The notes under the pieces were generated by a model, which was not told where the DNA came from, did not search any database, and saw only the letters and a program-made list of their open reading frames with translations. This document shows positions 47,017 to 60,658 of a stretch of 64,000 bases of DNA, in pieces. The DNA comes from Phocoena phocoena (Eukaryota; Chordata; Mammalia; Artiodactyla; Phocoenidae), in the NCBI RefSeq assembly GCF_963924675.1, contig NC_089219.1, forward strand, positions 146,464,288 through 146,528,287, in the 5' to 3' direction. The translations under genes were made by a program, and so were the position numbers. Each line of letters opens with the position of its first letter. The stretch's first letter is position 1.

Positions 47017-48119
47017 TATGTGTGAAGACTTTTAATCACAAATTCAATTTCTTTACTTGATTCAGATTTTCTATTCTTTTTGAGACAGTTGTGGTAAGAA
47101 TTTGTCCATTTTAAAAACATTTACAAATTTGTTGACGTAAAGTGTTCATAAGGTTCCTTTACAAATACTTTTAATTTCTGTAGGTTATGTAGTGATAATC
47201 CATCTTCCAGTCTAGATTTTGATAATTTGCACAATTTTTTTCTTGATCTAACAAACTTTCTAACTAATGAATTTTCTATTTCGTTGATCTTTTCAAGAAG
47301 CAACTACTGGTTTCAGGGATTTTTCTCTATTGTTTTCCTGGTATCTATTTCATTTATTTTAATTATGATTTTATTTCCTCTCTTGTGTTTACTTTAAGTT
47401 ATATTTACTCTTTTATTTCTAGCTTTTAAAGAAGAAAGCTTAGATGATTGATTTTATCTTCCTATATAATATAAACGTTTAAAGCTATCAACTTCCTTCT
47501 AGGCACAACTTGCTACAGCCATTGATTTTTTATATACTGTTTTTACTTATATTCAGTTCAAGATATTTTCTAATTTCTCTTGTAACTTATTTTCTGACCC
47601 ATAACTTATTTAGAAATGAGTAAATTTCCAAATACTTGAGAATTTTCCATATTTGTTGCTGATTTCTAGTTCCATTGTACTTAGAGAACATATTCTGGGT
47701 AACTTGAACAGTTTTCCGTTTATTAAAACTTGCTTATGGCACAGAATATGGTCTATTCTTGGAAATATTTCATGTGCACATGAAATGTTTACTCTGCTGT
47801 TGTTGGGTGGAATGATCTATAAATTTCAATTAGGTAAAAGTGGTTGATAGTGTTGTTCAGATCTTTTATATTCTTACTCATTTGGGGTTTTCATGTTCTA
47901 TCAACTATTAAGATATGGATATTTAAGTCACTGACTTTAATGGCAGACTTGCCTATTTCTTCTTGCAGTTCTATCAGGGATCCTCTTGATGAATTGGCAC
48001 CTTTATCATTATGCAGTGAACATCTCTTTGACAATACTCCCTGCTTTGAAATCTTTGTCTGACATTAATACAGTCACTCCAACTTTCTTTTAATTGTGAA
48101 GATGGTATATATTTGTTCA

Positions 48120-48650
48120 TTGTATTTGTTTCTATTGTTGCATAACAGATTACTCCAAAATTTAGCAGCTCAAAAGAACACTCTTTAATTCGCAGTTTCT
48201 GTGGTGTTAAGAAATCTGGGCACAGCTTAGCTGAGTTCTCTGTCTCAAGGTCTCTCATAGTCTGCAATCAAGGTGTTGGCTGAGCTCTAGTCATCTCAAG
48301 GCCCAACTGGGGAAGGATCCACTTCCAAGCATACGTAGTTGTTGGCAGGTTTCAGGTCCTGGCAGGTTGTTATTCTGAGGGCCTAAGTTTTCTGCTGGCT
48401 GTTGGCAGGGTGCTTGCCTCAGATCCTTGCCACATGGGCCTCTCCAACATGGCAGCTTGCTTCATCAAAGCATGCAAGCAGAGAAATCTACTAACAAGAC
48501 AGACGTCCCAGTCTTTTAGCCTAACCACAGAAGTGACATTCCATCACTTTGCTGTATTCTCTTGGTCAGAAGCAAGTCCCTAAGTCCAGCTCGCACACAA
48601 TGGCATGAATACTGGGAAGCAGGAATCCTTGGAGGCTGCTCCATATCCCT
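48120..48650. repeat. Unassigned interspersed repeat relic
   Basis: 'Ttgttgcataacagattactccaaaatttagcagctcaaaa...catgggcctctccaacatggcagcttgc...gacattccatcactttgctgtattc' is text of a widespread mammalian repeat. I cannot name the family with confidence. Confidence 0.5.
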
Positions 48651-49564
48651 CGAATTTGAGGTTATTATGGGATCCTTTTGAGAATGTCAGTGTTTTCCTG
48701 CTCTTTTGCCTTCGCAGAATTGGAGCTTCTTTAATTCTATGAGGTTTTTGTCATAAATCTGTCTCTATCTGCTGGTGGCACCTTCTCTGGCTTTCCAGCA
48801 CTGTTAAGCATTATTTCTGTTTTTGTATTTCTTGTCATTTCACCAAACTTTGGGGTGGGAAGAAAAATAAATAAGTTGAGGCACAGGGAGGTGAAGTAAC
48901 TTCAGTGGAGTTGGAAGAGTCACCATGGTACAGGGAGAACTTTTTATATATAAGTCAAGTGACAAGCCCCTCAACAATTCTGATTGTTTTCAAATTCTCT
49001 TTTGGAAAGGGCACAGCATGTGAACAAAACTGGTCTTGGGAATAAAGGCCTTTTGAAGCCAAATCCTGCCAATTATGAAAGCTGCTCTGGGCAGTAAGCC
49101 AGATAGATACCTCAAGAGATAGATACCTTGTGTTGTGGTATTATTCAGGATCTTCTTAGTTATCGGTAATTGTATCTTATATATTTAAATAAAATTAAAT
49201 TAAATAGAATAAAAATTTAACCTTTCTTAAAATAATCCAGAAAAAAAGATAATTCTATAAAGCATTCTGGAAGATTACCCTTCATGCCATTTACAGTGTG
49301 AAGACTGCTCCTAGATCTCTCCACTTCACTTTCCCAGCATCTTTTTCTGAGACTGCTCACCCAAATTCCAGCTTTAAGATTGTAAAGTTTAAGTCACCAC
49401 AATGCAAAGAAAGACCCATTCCTTATCAATAGCCTACTTTAAATCTGGTATAGACAATTTGCAAACATCTTAATCCAACACTAATTTCTGGTCTTCATTG
49501 TTTCTCTCTTAAGTGTTCTTCTGATAACAGAAGAAGGGAAGATAATGCCACAGGGCCTCTTAGA

Positions 49565-49600
49565 CACACATTTAGGAACAGTCACACATTTAGGAACATT
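49565..49600. repeat. 18-bp tandem duplication
   Basis: cacacatttaggaaca plus two bases occurs twice in a row (49565-49582 and 49583-49600). Confidence 0.85.
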
Positions 49601-49863
49601 CCTCTTAATGTTTTACTCCCAAACTCCATTGTTACTAAAATTTATTGTTGCAGAACATTCCTTCACTAAGGCAGTTAATCAAGATTTAACTTGGGAGGAG
49701 TTACACGTGACCTATTTTTTTTCCTAAGAGAGGGCAGTTAAGGTACCCCCACAAATGCATCAAAAAGTGAGGTACTTTCTTGTAGACATTTTATAATATA
49801 GCATGGTTTCTCAAACTTGGTTCTTGGATTCTTTCTGTATTCACTTTCTCTGTAATCTTATGA

Positions 49864-49911
49864 ATGATATATCTATAATGATATATCTATAATCTATATA
49901 TCTATAATGTC
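49864..49911. repeat. AT-rich tandem repeat
   Basis: This is an irregular repeat of atgatatatctata units. Confidence 0.8.
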
Positions 49912-50402
49912 CAAATTAAAAAACTAATACACACTTTCTTGTTTCCTATTATCAGAATGTATTCATCATTTATTTCAGGAAAGCACAGAGATCCTCCTTT
50001 GAGTTCTAAGTCAGATTATTATTTTTGAGGAGACACTGACACCCCAGTGTTAAGTGATCAGCAGTTATTAATATCTATGGATAATATTCTTTTGATAGCA
50101 GGAAGAAACATTAAAAGAATACAACATATTTAATAACTAAACTTGGTACTTTAACCAAAGTATTTGCAACATTCTTAGTATAGTTGAAAATCATGACTGC
50201 CAGGTTTTTTTGGCTTGTTCTCTACATCTATTCCTAAAAAGAATGTAGGCCTATATTAAGACAGAATTTGACGTTCTTTCACCTTTATTTTACATTATAT
50301 TTTACTCACTTTATTATAAGACTATTAAAAAAAAGTGTTGATCATAACCTACTTTTACCTCCATCGTATTACACTGGAATTAAATCATATAGAAAAATAA
50401 TT

Positions 50403-52877
50403 TTTATTAATATCACCAGATGTATCAACAGCGTGATTTATTTTTAGTTGAAAAAAATACTTGGGTGTAGATTTTTTTAAAAACTGATAAACTTGAAATT
50501 AATGAAATGGTCATTAAAAGATTTTCAGGTTTTGTTTTTTTTCCTTTTTATAAAAATCAGTATTTAGAATTTCACAGTGAAGAGGTCCTAAATTTCTCAT
50601 ACAACATGAAATTATATAAAAATAGAAGACATACACATCTTTAACTCTTTAATCCTTTGATTAAGCAGCAAGCATATCACTCTTCCAGGCCAAACACTGC
50701 TTAAACAAAAAAGAAAAATAATGACGTGCAAAATATTTACAAAATATGCAAAGCACACAATAAAGACATCTCACTATATACATGTGTCATATTACTAATG
50801 AAGCTAAGATTTTTCTACTGTGTGCTTCTACTGTGTACGTAAATCAAATTACAGCACATCCCTCAGATACAGCACCTTTGCCCATGGTTGGGATAGAATG
50901 GATTTTAAATGAATCACAATATACTTAACAGCTGGACAGATGCTGGTGCTGACCAACTTGACTCACATATCCCACACACCGTACACTGAAGGTCTACTGA
51001 CAAGAGACAAGACAATAGAAGCTGTATAGTATGCACATATGCAAGACAATCTAAATACTTTAAAAAATGCTTTAGATATTTTCCTTTAAGATATATAACT
51101 GTCCCCATGGCTATTAAAGTAAAAATAAGTATAAATTCTTGAATGTTAGGAATTTTAAATCATAAGGTGATCCAATGAGAGAGAAAGAACACATCCTGGA
51201 AAAAGTTTTAGATTATGCCAGAACTTAAGGTCCTTATGGAAAGAAGTGGTCTAAACTTCAAAATTAAAACTTAGCAATGGATTTAAGTCAATAGCTCGTT
51301 AACACTTTAGAGCCAAAGGTAGGGACTACCCAATATTTGGGGAATATACGACATCTCGAAATATAAACTAGGGCCTTTGATGTTGACCATTTCGTGAAAT
51401 AGTTCTAAATGTGAGAATGTGAATGTGCAAACATTTAGCTTAAGTTCACCTAGTATAGCAATCTAAGAGATCTGTCCCTTTGCACAGGTCATGATTCCAA
51501 TATGAAATCACTGTATCAAAAATATTAGTAATACATTGTTGAAATACTATCACTTGTAAAATATTCTTTGTAGGTGCTTAATGATTATGTGTTGAATTAA
51601 GAAGACTTGAAATTATTTGTTTCTTTATAAAAGGGGTCTCAGCATTTCAAGTTAACAGCACAATTGTGACAATATACTGATACATCTTTGGATAACACAG
51701 AGCAAATTCTTAAATTTATTTTATGAAATAATGTTGATGATTTAACCCTAAACCAAACCGAGAAGTACAGGTCAGCTGCAAGGAATACACAAATGCATCC
51801 AAATAGTACAATAGAGATTTATCAAGAAAACATCCTTTATATTAAATACAGACCATATTAATAAGTCTGACAGCAATTTAAAGTTCAGAACCTAAACACA
51901 AAAAGGGTACTGTAAATAAATGCTTCCATAATCACTATCTCCACATAACTGACAAAATATAATTCTCTTCTAAAGTCCCCAATGTAGGCAACTACTAGTT
52001 AAAAGCAGATAGCATTTAGAAAGATTAAAAAAAAAAATCAAAATTAACTCCATTTTCAAGGAACTTAAAGACACTGTACTTTAACAGATTAAATCCTCAT
52101 TTATATGTAAAATTATTATTCCGATCCTCTTACTACCACAAGATGGCAAGTCAATGACCTTTAAGCAAGGACTTTGCACTAGGACCCTAAACTGTGTGTT
52201 AAAGAGTTAGCAGGTTCAGTACATTCTTTGTGGGTTCATATAATTGCTTTGCAATTGATTAAACTGCTTTCTTTTAAAGGAATATATTTAAATTCCTTTA
52301 GAAAAAAAAGCAAGAGTTTTTGAAAAAAGGGATATGCAGCTATAATTTCTTAAATATGCATTAAATGAACATATGTCAAAATCTGAAATGCAGGCTATCT
52401 ATTCTTGCACTCCTAACATAGGAAAATGTTAAAAATTAAATTAAAAAGAGAAAAAGTCAAACATCCTTAACTTATGAAACTTAAGGAGTTTTCACAATTC
52501 CTAAGTCAATATTCCTGTACTAAGAGCCTTGACTATGAAGAGGCAGGAATATAAAGATTCTCAATAAAATAAATACAGTAAAAACAAAACAAAACCCCTC
52601 GCTATATAGAATACTTAATCTCTTTTCCTTTAATGAGATCATGTCGCTGAACGTATACTCTAGAAAGGAGGCTAACTGTAGGCTTTCTGTTGTATAACAT
52701 TTCAGTTGCGTGAACTAAAAAGTTTCTTAGGCATCTACTTATGCTAGCCCACTGCCACAGAACTAGTTTGCAGCCTCAGTATCTAGGAAGGATTATTCTT
52801 TCTTCTTTTGCATCAGTCAGGTGAGCACTGGTATAATGATGGGGTGAAAAGTTACTGCAGCTCTGTCCAATTTAATC
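50403..52877 (-). other. RCOR3: RCOR3 3' UTR (3' end approximate)
   Basis: This AT-rich sequence downstream of the stop codon is free of recognisable repeats for about 2.4 kb, unlike the intergenic DNA to its left. Minus-strand AATAAA signals occur at 51715-51720, 50437-50442, 50403-50408 and 50284-50289. I chose the cluster near 50.4 kb as the likely end. Confidence 0.45.
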
Positions 52878-53222
52878 TTAGTGCAGTGAGGACTGTGAAT
52901 CTGTCTGAATTCCGATAAGTGATGGTGGCTGTTGACCACCAACTGTGGACAACACTGGTCTTGGGTTTAGACGGGGTGGCATAGAATTAGCAGGGCGAAT
53001 GAGAGGTGGTGGAGGCTGATTTAAAGTTGGCCGGGGCTGGATGAACCGAGCCTGCTGCTGGAGTGGAGGAGGCTGCCGGTGAAGAGCAGGGGCAGCAGGC
53101 AGTGTTGGACGAAGAAGTGGTGGAGGCTGGTTCAGAGTGGCAATGGGGGCTGTTGGTGTTGGAGTGGATGATGGGGCAGGAGGTGATGGACCCAGAGTCC
53201 GAGGAGCCTGTGGGGTCTGTGC
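52878..53222 (-). CDS. RCOR3: RCOR3 last coding exon: proline-rich C-terminus
   Basis: The coding part of the terminal exon is 345 nt (114 residues plus TAA), in phase 0 after acceptor cacctctag. It begins [20 protein letters not shown] and ends QTDSQSSLH. It is rich in Pro, Leu and Gln, with two similar NQPPP-LLRP / [10 protein letters not shown] motifs. Such tails are typically disordered. Its end matches the long RCOR3 isoform as I remember it. The plus-strand open frame over the same bases is an artefact. Confidence 0.95.
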   Translation of the reverse strand, partial: AQTPQAPRTLGPSPPAPSSTPTPTAPIATLNQPPPLLRPTLPAAPALHRQPPPLQQQARFIQPRPTLNQPPPPLIRPANSMPPRLNPRPVLSTVGGQQPPSLIGIQTDSQSSLH

Positions 53223-53685
53223 CTAGAGGTGAAGAAACAAAAAAAATACACGTATGAGATGACAGTTCCTAATGAACTTAATACAATATAGTTTGGGCTG
53301 TCACAGGAAAAAACAAAACAAAACAAAAACATAACACCAGTGTTTTTTGGAAGCACAAGCTTCTTTTATTTTAAACAAAACAAAACAAAAAACCAAAAAC
53401 CGAAAAAGCAACGAAGCTACCAAACAGGCATCTTTATTAGTAAACAGCTTAACACTGGAAATAAAAATAAGACTATGAAAGAACAATACACTCTCCATTC
53501 TTCAAGGATCAGAACTTAGCATGTCATTATGACTTAAGAGTCACGAGAGATGCACCACTGAGTAAGTGTATTGTCAACCTTTCATGCTCATTTAGCTAGT
53601 CCTCTGACAAATTAACCTTACAGAACACCACACAAAATGGTGATTCCTCAACTCATATTAGCTCAAATTCCAGACACAAACACAC
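53223..53685 (-). other. RCOR3 last intron (463 bp)
   Basis: This short intron has two CAAAA-type simple repeats on the plus strand (about 53310-53330 and 53370-53395). No other feature was seen apart from the possible read-through. Confidence 0.85.
53653..53685 (-). other. RCOR3: Possible read-through C-terminus of RCOR3 (intron retention)
   Basis: If the weak donor at 53685 is not used, the frame adds [10 protein letters not shown] and stops at TGA (53655-53653). This would remove the proline-rich tail. Whether it is expressed is unknown. Confidence 0.25.
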
Positions 53686-53927
53686 CTCCTCTTCTTCATC
53701 AGTGCTCTTCCCTGATGGCACATTAGAAGCACTTTTTGTCTCCTCCCCTAAAGTAGAAGCATCACCATTAGAAGCCTGGGTTCCTTGTTCTGCTTCCCAC
53801 TCCTGCAATACCTCCTCTAAGTTAAACCGACGCCTGTAGTTTACAAAGAAGTTCTTCACTTGGCCAACAGTCTTGTTGCCAATTACATCTGCAATAGCTT
53901 GAAAATCTTTACCATATTTGCGGACAC
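53686..53927 (-). CDS. RCOR3: RCOR3 exon: rest of SANT2 and acidic linker
   Basis: This 242-nt exon follows acceptor tgccttccag. Two bases complete Gly, then 80 codons begin [20 protein letters not shown] and end GKSTDEEEE. The first 35 or so residues complete SANT2, whose '[11 protein letters not shown]' helix is the DNA/nucleosome-contacting part in CoREST proteins. The remainder is a Ser/Glu-rich linker. The donor is GAG/gtgtgt, a weak site (T at +3), and the open frame continues ten codons into the intron. Confidence 0.95.
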
Positions 53928-56900
53928 CTGGAAGGCAAAGTAAATAATACACCTGTGAAGGATCAATAAGGAGAGCTGTGTGTACTATACATCATGCACA
54001 CACACAAGATACCAGCAATGAAAATCCTTTCTGATAAACTCTGCTCATTTCTCAATTCTGAGATAGAGGCTAAGGTATCAGGGTCACAGATGAAAACTAT
54101 CAATTATGTCATTTCATCGAGCCAGCCACTTGCCTTCAACTGAACAATCAGAAACTTACCATTTTTTACATACTCAGTTATTTTCTCCAATCCTCTCTTG
54201 AACTCTCAAATACAGTCCATTTATTGTAAAGCATTGAATTCTTTGTTCCATCCTCAATTCCACATTCATTTATTTCCCTAGTAGCCAGTCACCTAAATTT
54301 GAGCAACACCGTTTGTAAACAAAACTGGATGGGAACGAACCATCTCTTTTATCCCCTCAATGGACTGAGTGAGTAGTCTTAGGGTTCCCCCATTAAGAAA
54401 AGCATTGTAATTTTGGTCTTAACACCAACTTCAACATAATTACTTGCCTATCTTACCAGGTACCAATGAAGAGAAATGAGATAAGAATTTAAACATAAAA
54501 AGCAGGAGAATCATCACAATCTGATGGACGAAAAAAGGGGAAACAATTTTTCAGAGTTTGTTGGATTTTAACTCACCTAACAGTTCTAAGGACTGTATAT
54601 ATGAAGGATTCCTGGATATGCTCTGTAGCCTAAAGAATTAGGGTATAATAGTGACTACTTGTAGATACTTGTGCTTATCATCACTACCTTAAATTTAAGA
54701 AGGATTGTACATTCAGTTATTAAAAAACCTAACTTCCATAAAATTATGGAAATTTTATTAAATGAGGGATAATATTTGATTTATGAACTTGAGATAGTCA
54801 ATTATGCTACAGAGTTTAAAGTGAGTTTATATACTCAGATGGACAATAATTTGCTCTTAAGGGAATTCTAAAAGAAATTCACTGACTCATTCTAGAAAGA
54901 GATGCACTTAGCTCAAAATATAAAAGCTGTCAAAATTTTTAATTTACAGTTTGATAACTGCTTTTTAAAATACCAGAAAACAGTAACTCATTAATTAGAG
55001 ATGAGAAAGGAGAAAAAAAATATTAATGGCTATGATATTAAAGTCTGTAGTTTAACCTAAGCAGCCAGAAATACAGGAATTTAGATAAACTTAACATGTA
55101 TACAATCACACATAAGAGAATAATATAAGGACATATTAATACCGCAGCAGAAATGCTAGACATATTCTTACTGATAGCTATTTGGGTGATACACCTATTA
55201 CCTAAAGCACCAGCATGATGTAACTCCTGTTCTTAAATTCTGTGCTTATTTTTTATTGAAAACTTGGGAGTAAGTATCTCTTGCTACATTCAACTTGCTA
55301 GGCTTGACTCTATGGGGAGTTCCTTTCTCTTAGAGCATTTTGGGTAGGAGGCCTGACATTATTAAGCTATAACCATATCCCATTGTTAATACAGAGTTTT
55401 GGGTTTATAAACTATGCTCATTTGCTCTGTTCTCAAAGGGAAAGACATATGCATGACAACAAAGTAATAATGATACTTAAACACTACTGATAATATTTTA
55501 TTGTCTATTCTTTCACAATATAAATGAATTTATATTCTCTTAAATCCATGAGCTGATTTCCAGTTTGAACTTCATAACTGAGTATAAATTCTAATGGTGA
55601 CTAGGTTCCACCAAGGGTTTATCTGGCAACAAGAACCCAAGGTCATTTCGTATGAAGAATTACTGCTGCATACGCAAGTACTTCTCTACTACTTGTACTT
55701 TGGAAAACAGCAACTCAACTTGAGATGACTGCACTGAAAAACAGATACTAATAGGAAATCACACACAGTGTTCTACCAGTGTACTAATTTTCATAATGGA
55801 TATTTAATTTACATTCTAGAAATGTCCAATGCTACTGAATACGTGAGCTTAGAAATGAAAACCTTAAATAAATCTAGGATTAGATCTGCTATATTCTTAG
55901 CAAGAAGTCACATTAAGAGTAACTCTTGACTCCGAGTCTGACAATATTACAACCCTCCGAACACCCATTTGTTTAGCAAAATATACTCTAAAACCTACCA
56001 CTAAGCTGTCCCCAAGTCTAACTCCACTATATAACTGTCCCCTCTTCTTCTGACTCTATTTTTTTTTTTTTTTTTGGTCTTCCACTTTATTTTCTCTTGC
56101 TCGATAGACCTTGTCACTAATATTGCTGCATTTCCAGAATTGCATGCCCCCAAACCAAAACTACTTCCTATAGGAACTTTAGTTTACCCAGACACTTTGG
56201 ATTTTCTTCAGTTCACCTAGGTTCTGAGTCACCTAGGTAAGTTTATCATTAACTTGTGTATGCTAGTCTCGTATCAACTTTGCAAAGTCTTAAGGCTCAG
56301 ACCACACTGTAGACTTCTGTAGTCTGGCTAAGGATCTCAATCATGTCCTGAGAATAAGTGGGTCCAGATATTAATGTCTTTAACCTGCAGGATGGCTGGG
56401 CCGGGTCTGGAAGAGCTAGAGCTCCTTGGCAGTCTCCTCTGGACAAACAGTAGCCTCATCTGTCTGCCCCAGTGTGTTATGAAATTTTTCATAATTTTCT
56501 CTGTGTTCCATGATGTGAAAAACGTTGGAAAGTACTGTCCTATGGAATACAAAGTACCACCAGCATTACTACAACGCAGAGTACAGAGGAAGTGCTCAGG
56601 AAATACGACTGATTTTTCTCCTCCATAGGGCTTCATTCTATTATTCTTCCCAAGCTACAAGAGTCACATATGGCTGACTTCTTTATCACTTTCACATTCC
56701 CAGTGACGTTGCACGTTTTGGCTAGAAGGTGGAATTCTTAAGCTCTGTACTATGGCTGATAACTAGTCAAACTCTAGTGAAACACCAAATGAAGACTTAA
56801 TGGGACTGACTCCTTCCGATGAATCCCCAGGTAAGCTTCTGGAGGTCAGCCTCGCAAGGTAGTGGTGCTGAGCAACCATCTTTAACAACCTATGATATCA

Positions 56901-57249
56901 GAGCTACTTTGTTACAACTCGTACCTGAGGAAAGGGTGGTCCATTCTTTTTCCACAGTTTATAAAAAACGAGGTCCATCATATCTCATATTATATCCCTC
57001 ATAAGAATTGGTGCTAGAATGACTTAGGATGTTCTTACTACAAAACTTGAAATTTCTCCTTCATTTTCATCATTAAATACTGCAGGTATGAGAATTTTGC
57101 TATGCTTTAAAGAATGTTCACCTTGATAATAATTCTAGGCACAAAAAACACATAAAATGGGAATGCTAATATTAATGACCTTGAAAACCCAAATTTGTAT
57201 TCTAATGAAGGATCAACTTCTCATGGATTTCTTCAATAAACAGATTTTT

Positions 57250-57456
57250 TTTTTTTTTTTTCTGGTACGCGGGCCTCTCACTGTTGTGGCCTCCCCCGTT
57301 GCGGAGCACAGGCTCCGGATGCGCAGGCTCAGCGGCCATGGCTCACGGGCCTAGCCGCTCCGCGGCATATGGGATCTTCCCGGACCGGGGCACGAACCCG
57401 TGTCCCCTGCATTGGCAGGCGGACTCTCAACCACTGCGCCACCAGGGAAGCCCAAA
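57250..57456 (-). mobile_element. CHR-type SINE with target duplication
   Basis: This is a reversed CHR SINE ('gggcctctcactgttgtgg' to 'accactgcgccaccagggaagccc'). Direct repeats aaacagattttt lie at 57238-57249 and 57457-57468. In RCOR3 terms it lies antisense to transcription. Confidence 0.93.
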
Positions 57457-60400
57457 AAACAGATTTTTATGGTCTGAATTATATCCCATATCACAGGCTG
57501 AATCAATAAAGTAATACTGTGAGACAATAAGATAGTACAACTATTCCTAATTAGTAACTCTATTTCCTTATGTGAAATACTATCTCTATCACTTTTGATT
57601 GACAATTCACTAAAGGTATCATAAAGTAAACAAGTTAAATCATCTAATCACTCATTATCTCATTATGAAATAACAAATAAATGTAGAATACTTTTTAAAT
57701 CTCTCTAAAACAAAACAAAAAAAAGATTAAATCTCTCTCACTCCTCCTGAAGATATAAAAGGCTTAGGTCCATCTGAACCATGGTTTTAAATTAAATTTG
57801 TGACCTTTAGGGCAAGAGGTCAGTTTTCAAAGGTGAGTGGGAAAAAACTTAAGAGAACCCCAGAAGAGGGAAATTAAATATTTCCCAGGGAGAGGAAAAA
57901 ACTGTTTTCAGTAAAATTTCTAAATTTCATTTCAAAGTTACAGTGAAACAACATGGCTTCTACACTGGCAGATGAAACCGTATAATCTTTATAATATATA
58001 CTTTTAAAGTTTTGTTTGGGAATTAATATAAAAATATAACTCATTAGGATATTGTGTTATCATTATTTTATTTTCCAACCAGTGTTCTATATTACCCAAC
58101 CAAAAAACAATTTGTATTTTTAGAGCTTTGGGTAGCAAAATAGTAAGTTCAGGAGCATTTGTAATATGGTGTTTCCCAATTCTGGACATGGTATTTAGAC
58201 GTTTTTTTTACGTTGACAGAAAGGATATCATAAATCTGCTTTCAGTACGTTTAAAAAGTTATTTTTAAAATCTTATTTTGGACTCCAAAAAAAACCCAAA
58301 GCCGATATTACAGTGACAAGCTACTTCTAGATATAGGTAATGAAAATTCGGGGGATACTTTTTCCTGCTTCTTGCACAAATGTCTTAAAGTGAGCATGTA
58401 CTTAGTATAATTGGGAAATATTAATTTTTCAAAAATCTATTTTTGAAGTAAGAATACAGTGACATCTAGAAACTCCAAGGATATGGTTCTTTCCTACCAA
58501 TAAGAGGTTAATTTTAAACTCAAACCATTCAGGAACATGCATTTCTTTTCACCTCCTGTAAATCTTGTCAAGAATTCCTAGTAAAGAAGGTAAAAAAGAT
58601 ATCAACAGCAGTGGGACAGTGATTGGTGCATCTGGGCAATGGCTAAAAGTCAAAATCATATATTCTCTTTCCAATGTCTAGCCTTTCTCTTCTGAAGCTT
58701 CCCATCTTCTTGCTACAAGTTAAATTCCATCCCAAAAATGCTGGGAATTTTGAATCATTAATTATCTGAAGCAAGTGCATCAGAGGGTTGACAATTATAC
58801 TTTTGGGCCTCCATTCTTGTGATATCAGTTATAACAGAAGAAACTCTCTAATGCAAACAGATAACTTTGAGATGGAAATGTATGAATCTATCTCCACCTC
58901 CTTTTGATCATTCATGTACTGAGGATCATGTAAGGATCGTTACAATCCTTATGCCTTAATCAATAGCCAAATCTCTTCCCCACACACACCCTTTAGGGAC
59001 CATTCTAGCTTTTTTTAAAGTAGGAGATAAAATTAGGAAGAATACAATTTCTAGACTTGCAACTTCATTGCTCCTAAAAAGGAATGAATGTATAAACTAT
59101 AGGGAGAGAAGGTAAAATTTAACTGTAAGCATAACTCACTTGAACACAGTTCTGTCATTTCCTATTTTATATGAGAAGGCAAGTAATATATAAAAAAAAA
59201 ACAACCTAAAAATTAAAGTTGATGCCTTGATAAAATTAGAAAAATTTTTTGTTGTTTATCTTAATATAGCACAAATATTGTAGTTGGGAAGCATATTTTT
59301 TTGTTTGTTTTTTACCACTAATGACTAAGAAATGAATACATTTAAGAGGAGACATAAAATAAAAATGTCAAATGTTGTATACCATGCTTCTGCTCCTATA
59401 CACTTTAAAAAGCAGATGTTTTGCACTATCATTTAAATGTATTGTTACTTTTTGAAAACAGATAATAATTGTTCCATTTTACATGAAAAAAATACACCTA
59501 GAATCTAATTCTTTTCTTAATAAGGAATGTTTATCATATGAATATCAAGACTGATTTTAGGATAATTTCTAAAAGCACCATAGATTAGAAAAAAATATTT
59601 ATATATATGACATAAGCTACAAACAGGGGTATTTCACCATTAACACAAATATGTGAAGACTATAACTGGTCTTACTGTAAACTAATTTGTTATAATAGAA
59701 AATTTAGATACTCAAAGCTGAAACAGATTACAGAAATTGTAGAAATACCATTCTTGGTAAGTATTTTAAGAGGATTAAATTAAATTAAAGCAGCATTTAT
59801 AATATCCCACTTGGGGACTCTCGAAGAATGCTACTGAAGTTATAACATAGTTAGAATAAAATCAACATAATAAAGTGATAGATTACACAAGTAAAAGCAG
59901 ACATTCCTATCTGGTCTGAGCATGATTTCCCCCCCTTCCAAATAAGGGAGAAAGAAGGGGAAATGGCTTATTTATTTATTTAAATATTTGTTGTTAAAAT
60001 ATTTATTTACAATTTAAATGGCTAGTACTTAGTTAACAACAATATGAGCAGATGGAAGTGGGAAATATATATTTAAGCCCTAGGAAATGATCTTAATATA
60101 CTTATTTGGTTTTCAGAATTACAACAAAAAGTTTATTTAATAGTAGAGTTATAAATCTCACTTGTGACACTAGAGTCAACATTTCTCTCTCTAGGTCACT
60201 GTAATGGTCAACTATGAGCAAGATAAAATAAAGCATTTAACAAATGAATGTCAAATCAGAATCTATATGTAAAATGTCTTGAATAGACAGTTCTATATAA
60301 ATTAAAACATGTTAGTATCAAAACATAAATGATTTGAAACTGAAGTGGCCAGAAGAATAATATCATATAAAGGCTTATCATAAATAAAGATTAAAAAGAA

Positions 60401-60658
60401 GAAGAAAAAACCAAAAACAATTACCTGCTAAGATAAGTACTTCTGGATTACACATGTTAAAATAAAAAGTGCAATTATGTACCTTAACCACACTGAGACT
60501 CAGGTACAGGTGACATTACTATACGATTATACTGTTTATAAGACACACTTTTGAGTATTATATAAATACATGGGCACATGAAGCAAAGATGGTACTTTTT
60601 AATTCTCCCTAAAATAACTATTTTGGACACAAATAGCTTAGCTTTGTTTTATTTTATA

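Larger units (their letters stand above)
43580..48115 (-). mobile_element. Old L1 element, antisense, with four nested insertions
   Basis: Reversed L1 ORF2 text runs from 'gctgatggatatttggattatttccagctttgggc' (about 43960) to 'tttgaaatctttgtctgacattaatacagtcactcc' (about 48050). Going up the coordinates, it passes from the ORF2 C-terminal region to the endonuclease region, as expected for a minus-strand copy. Many stops show it is a relic. It is interrupted at 44670-44914 (younger L1), 45200-45395 (hAT-like), 46176-46380 (MER5-like) and 46720-47016 (SINE). Confidence 0.8.
39560..50402. other. Intergenic region between RCOR3 and TRAF5
   Basis: This interval of about 11 kb contains MIRs (39.8-41.3 kb), a SINE, and an old antisense L1 with nested insertions (43.6-48.1 kb). 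I found no exon-like sequence. The 48.65-50.4 kb part is AT-rich with short tandem repeats and nothing else recognisable. Confidence 0.7.

Noticed and set aside
53063..53257. Plus-strand open frame starting MEEAAGEEQ
   Set aside because: It is the complement of the RCOR3 proline-rich exon; codon bias of CCN/GGN gives a spurious frame.
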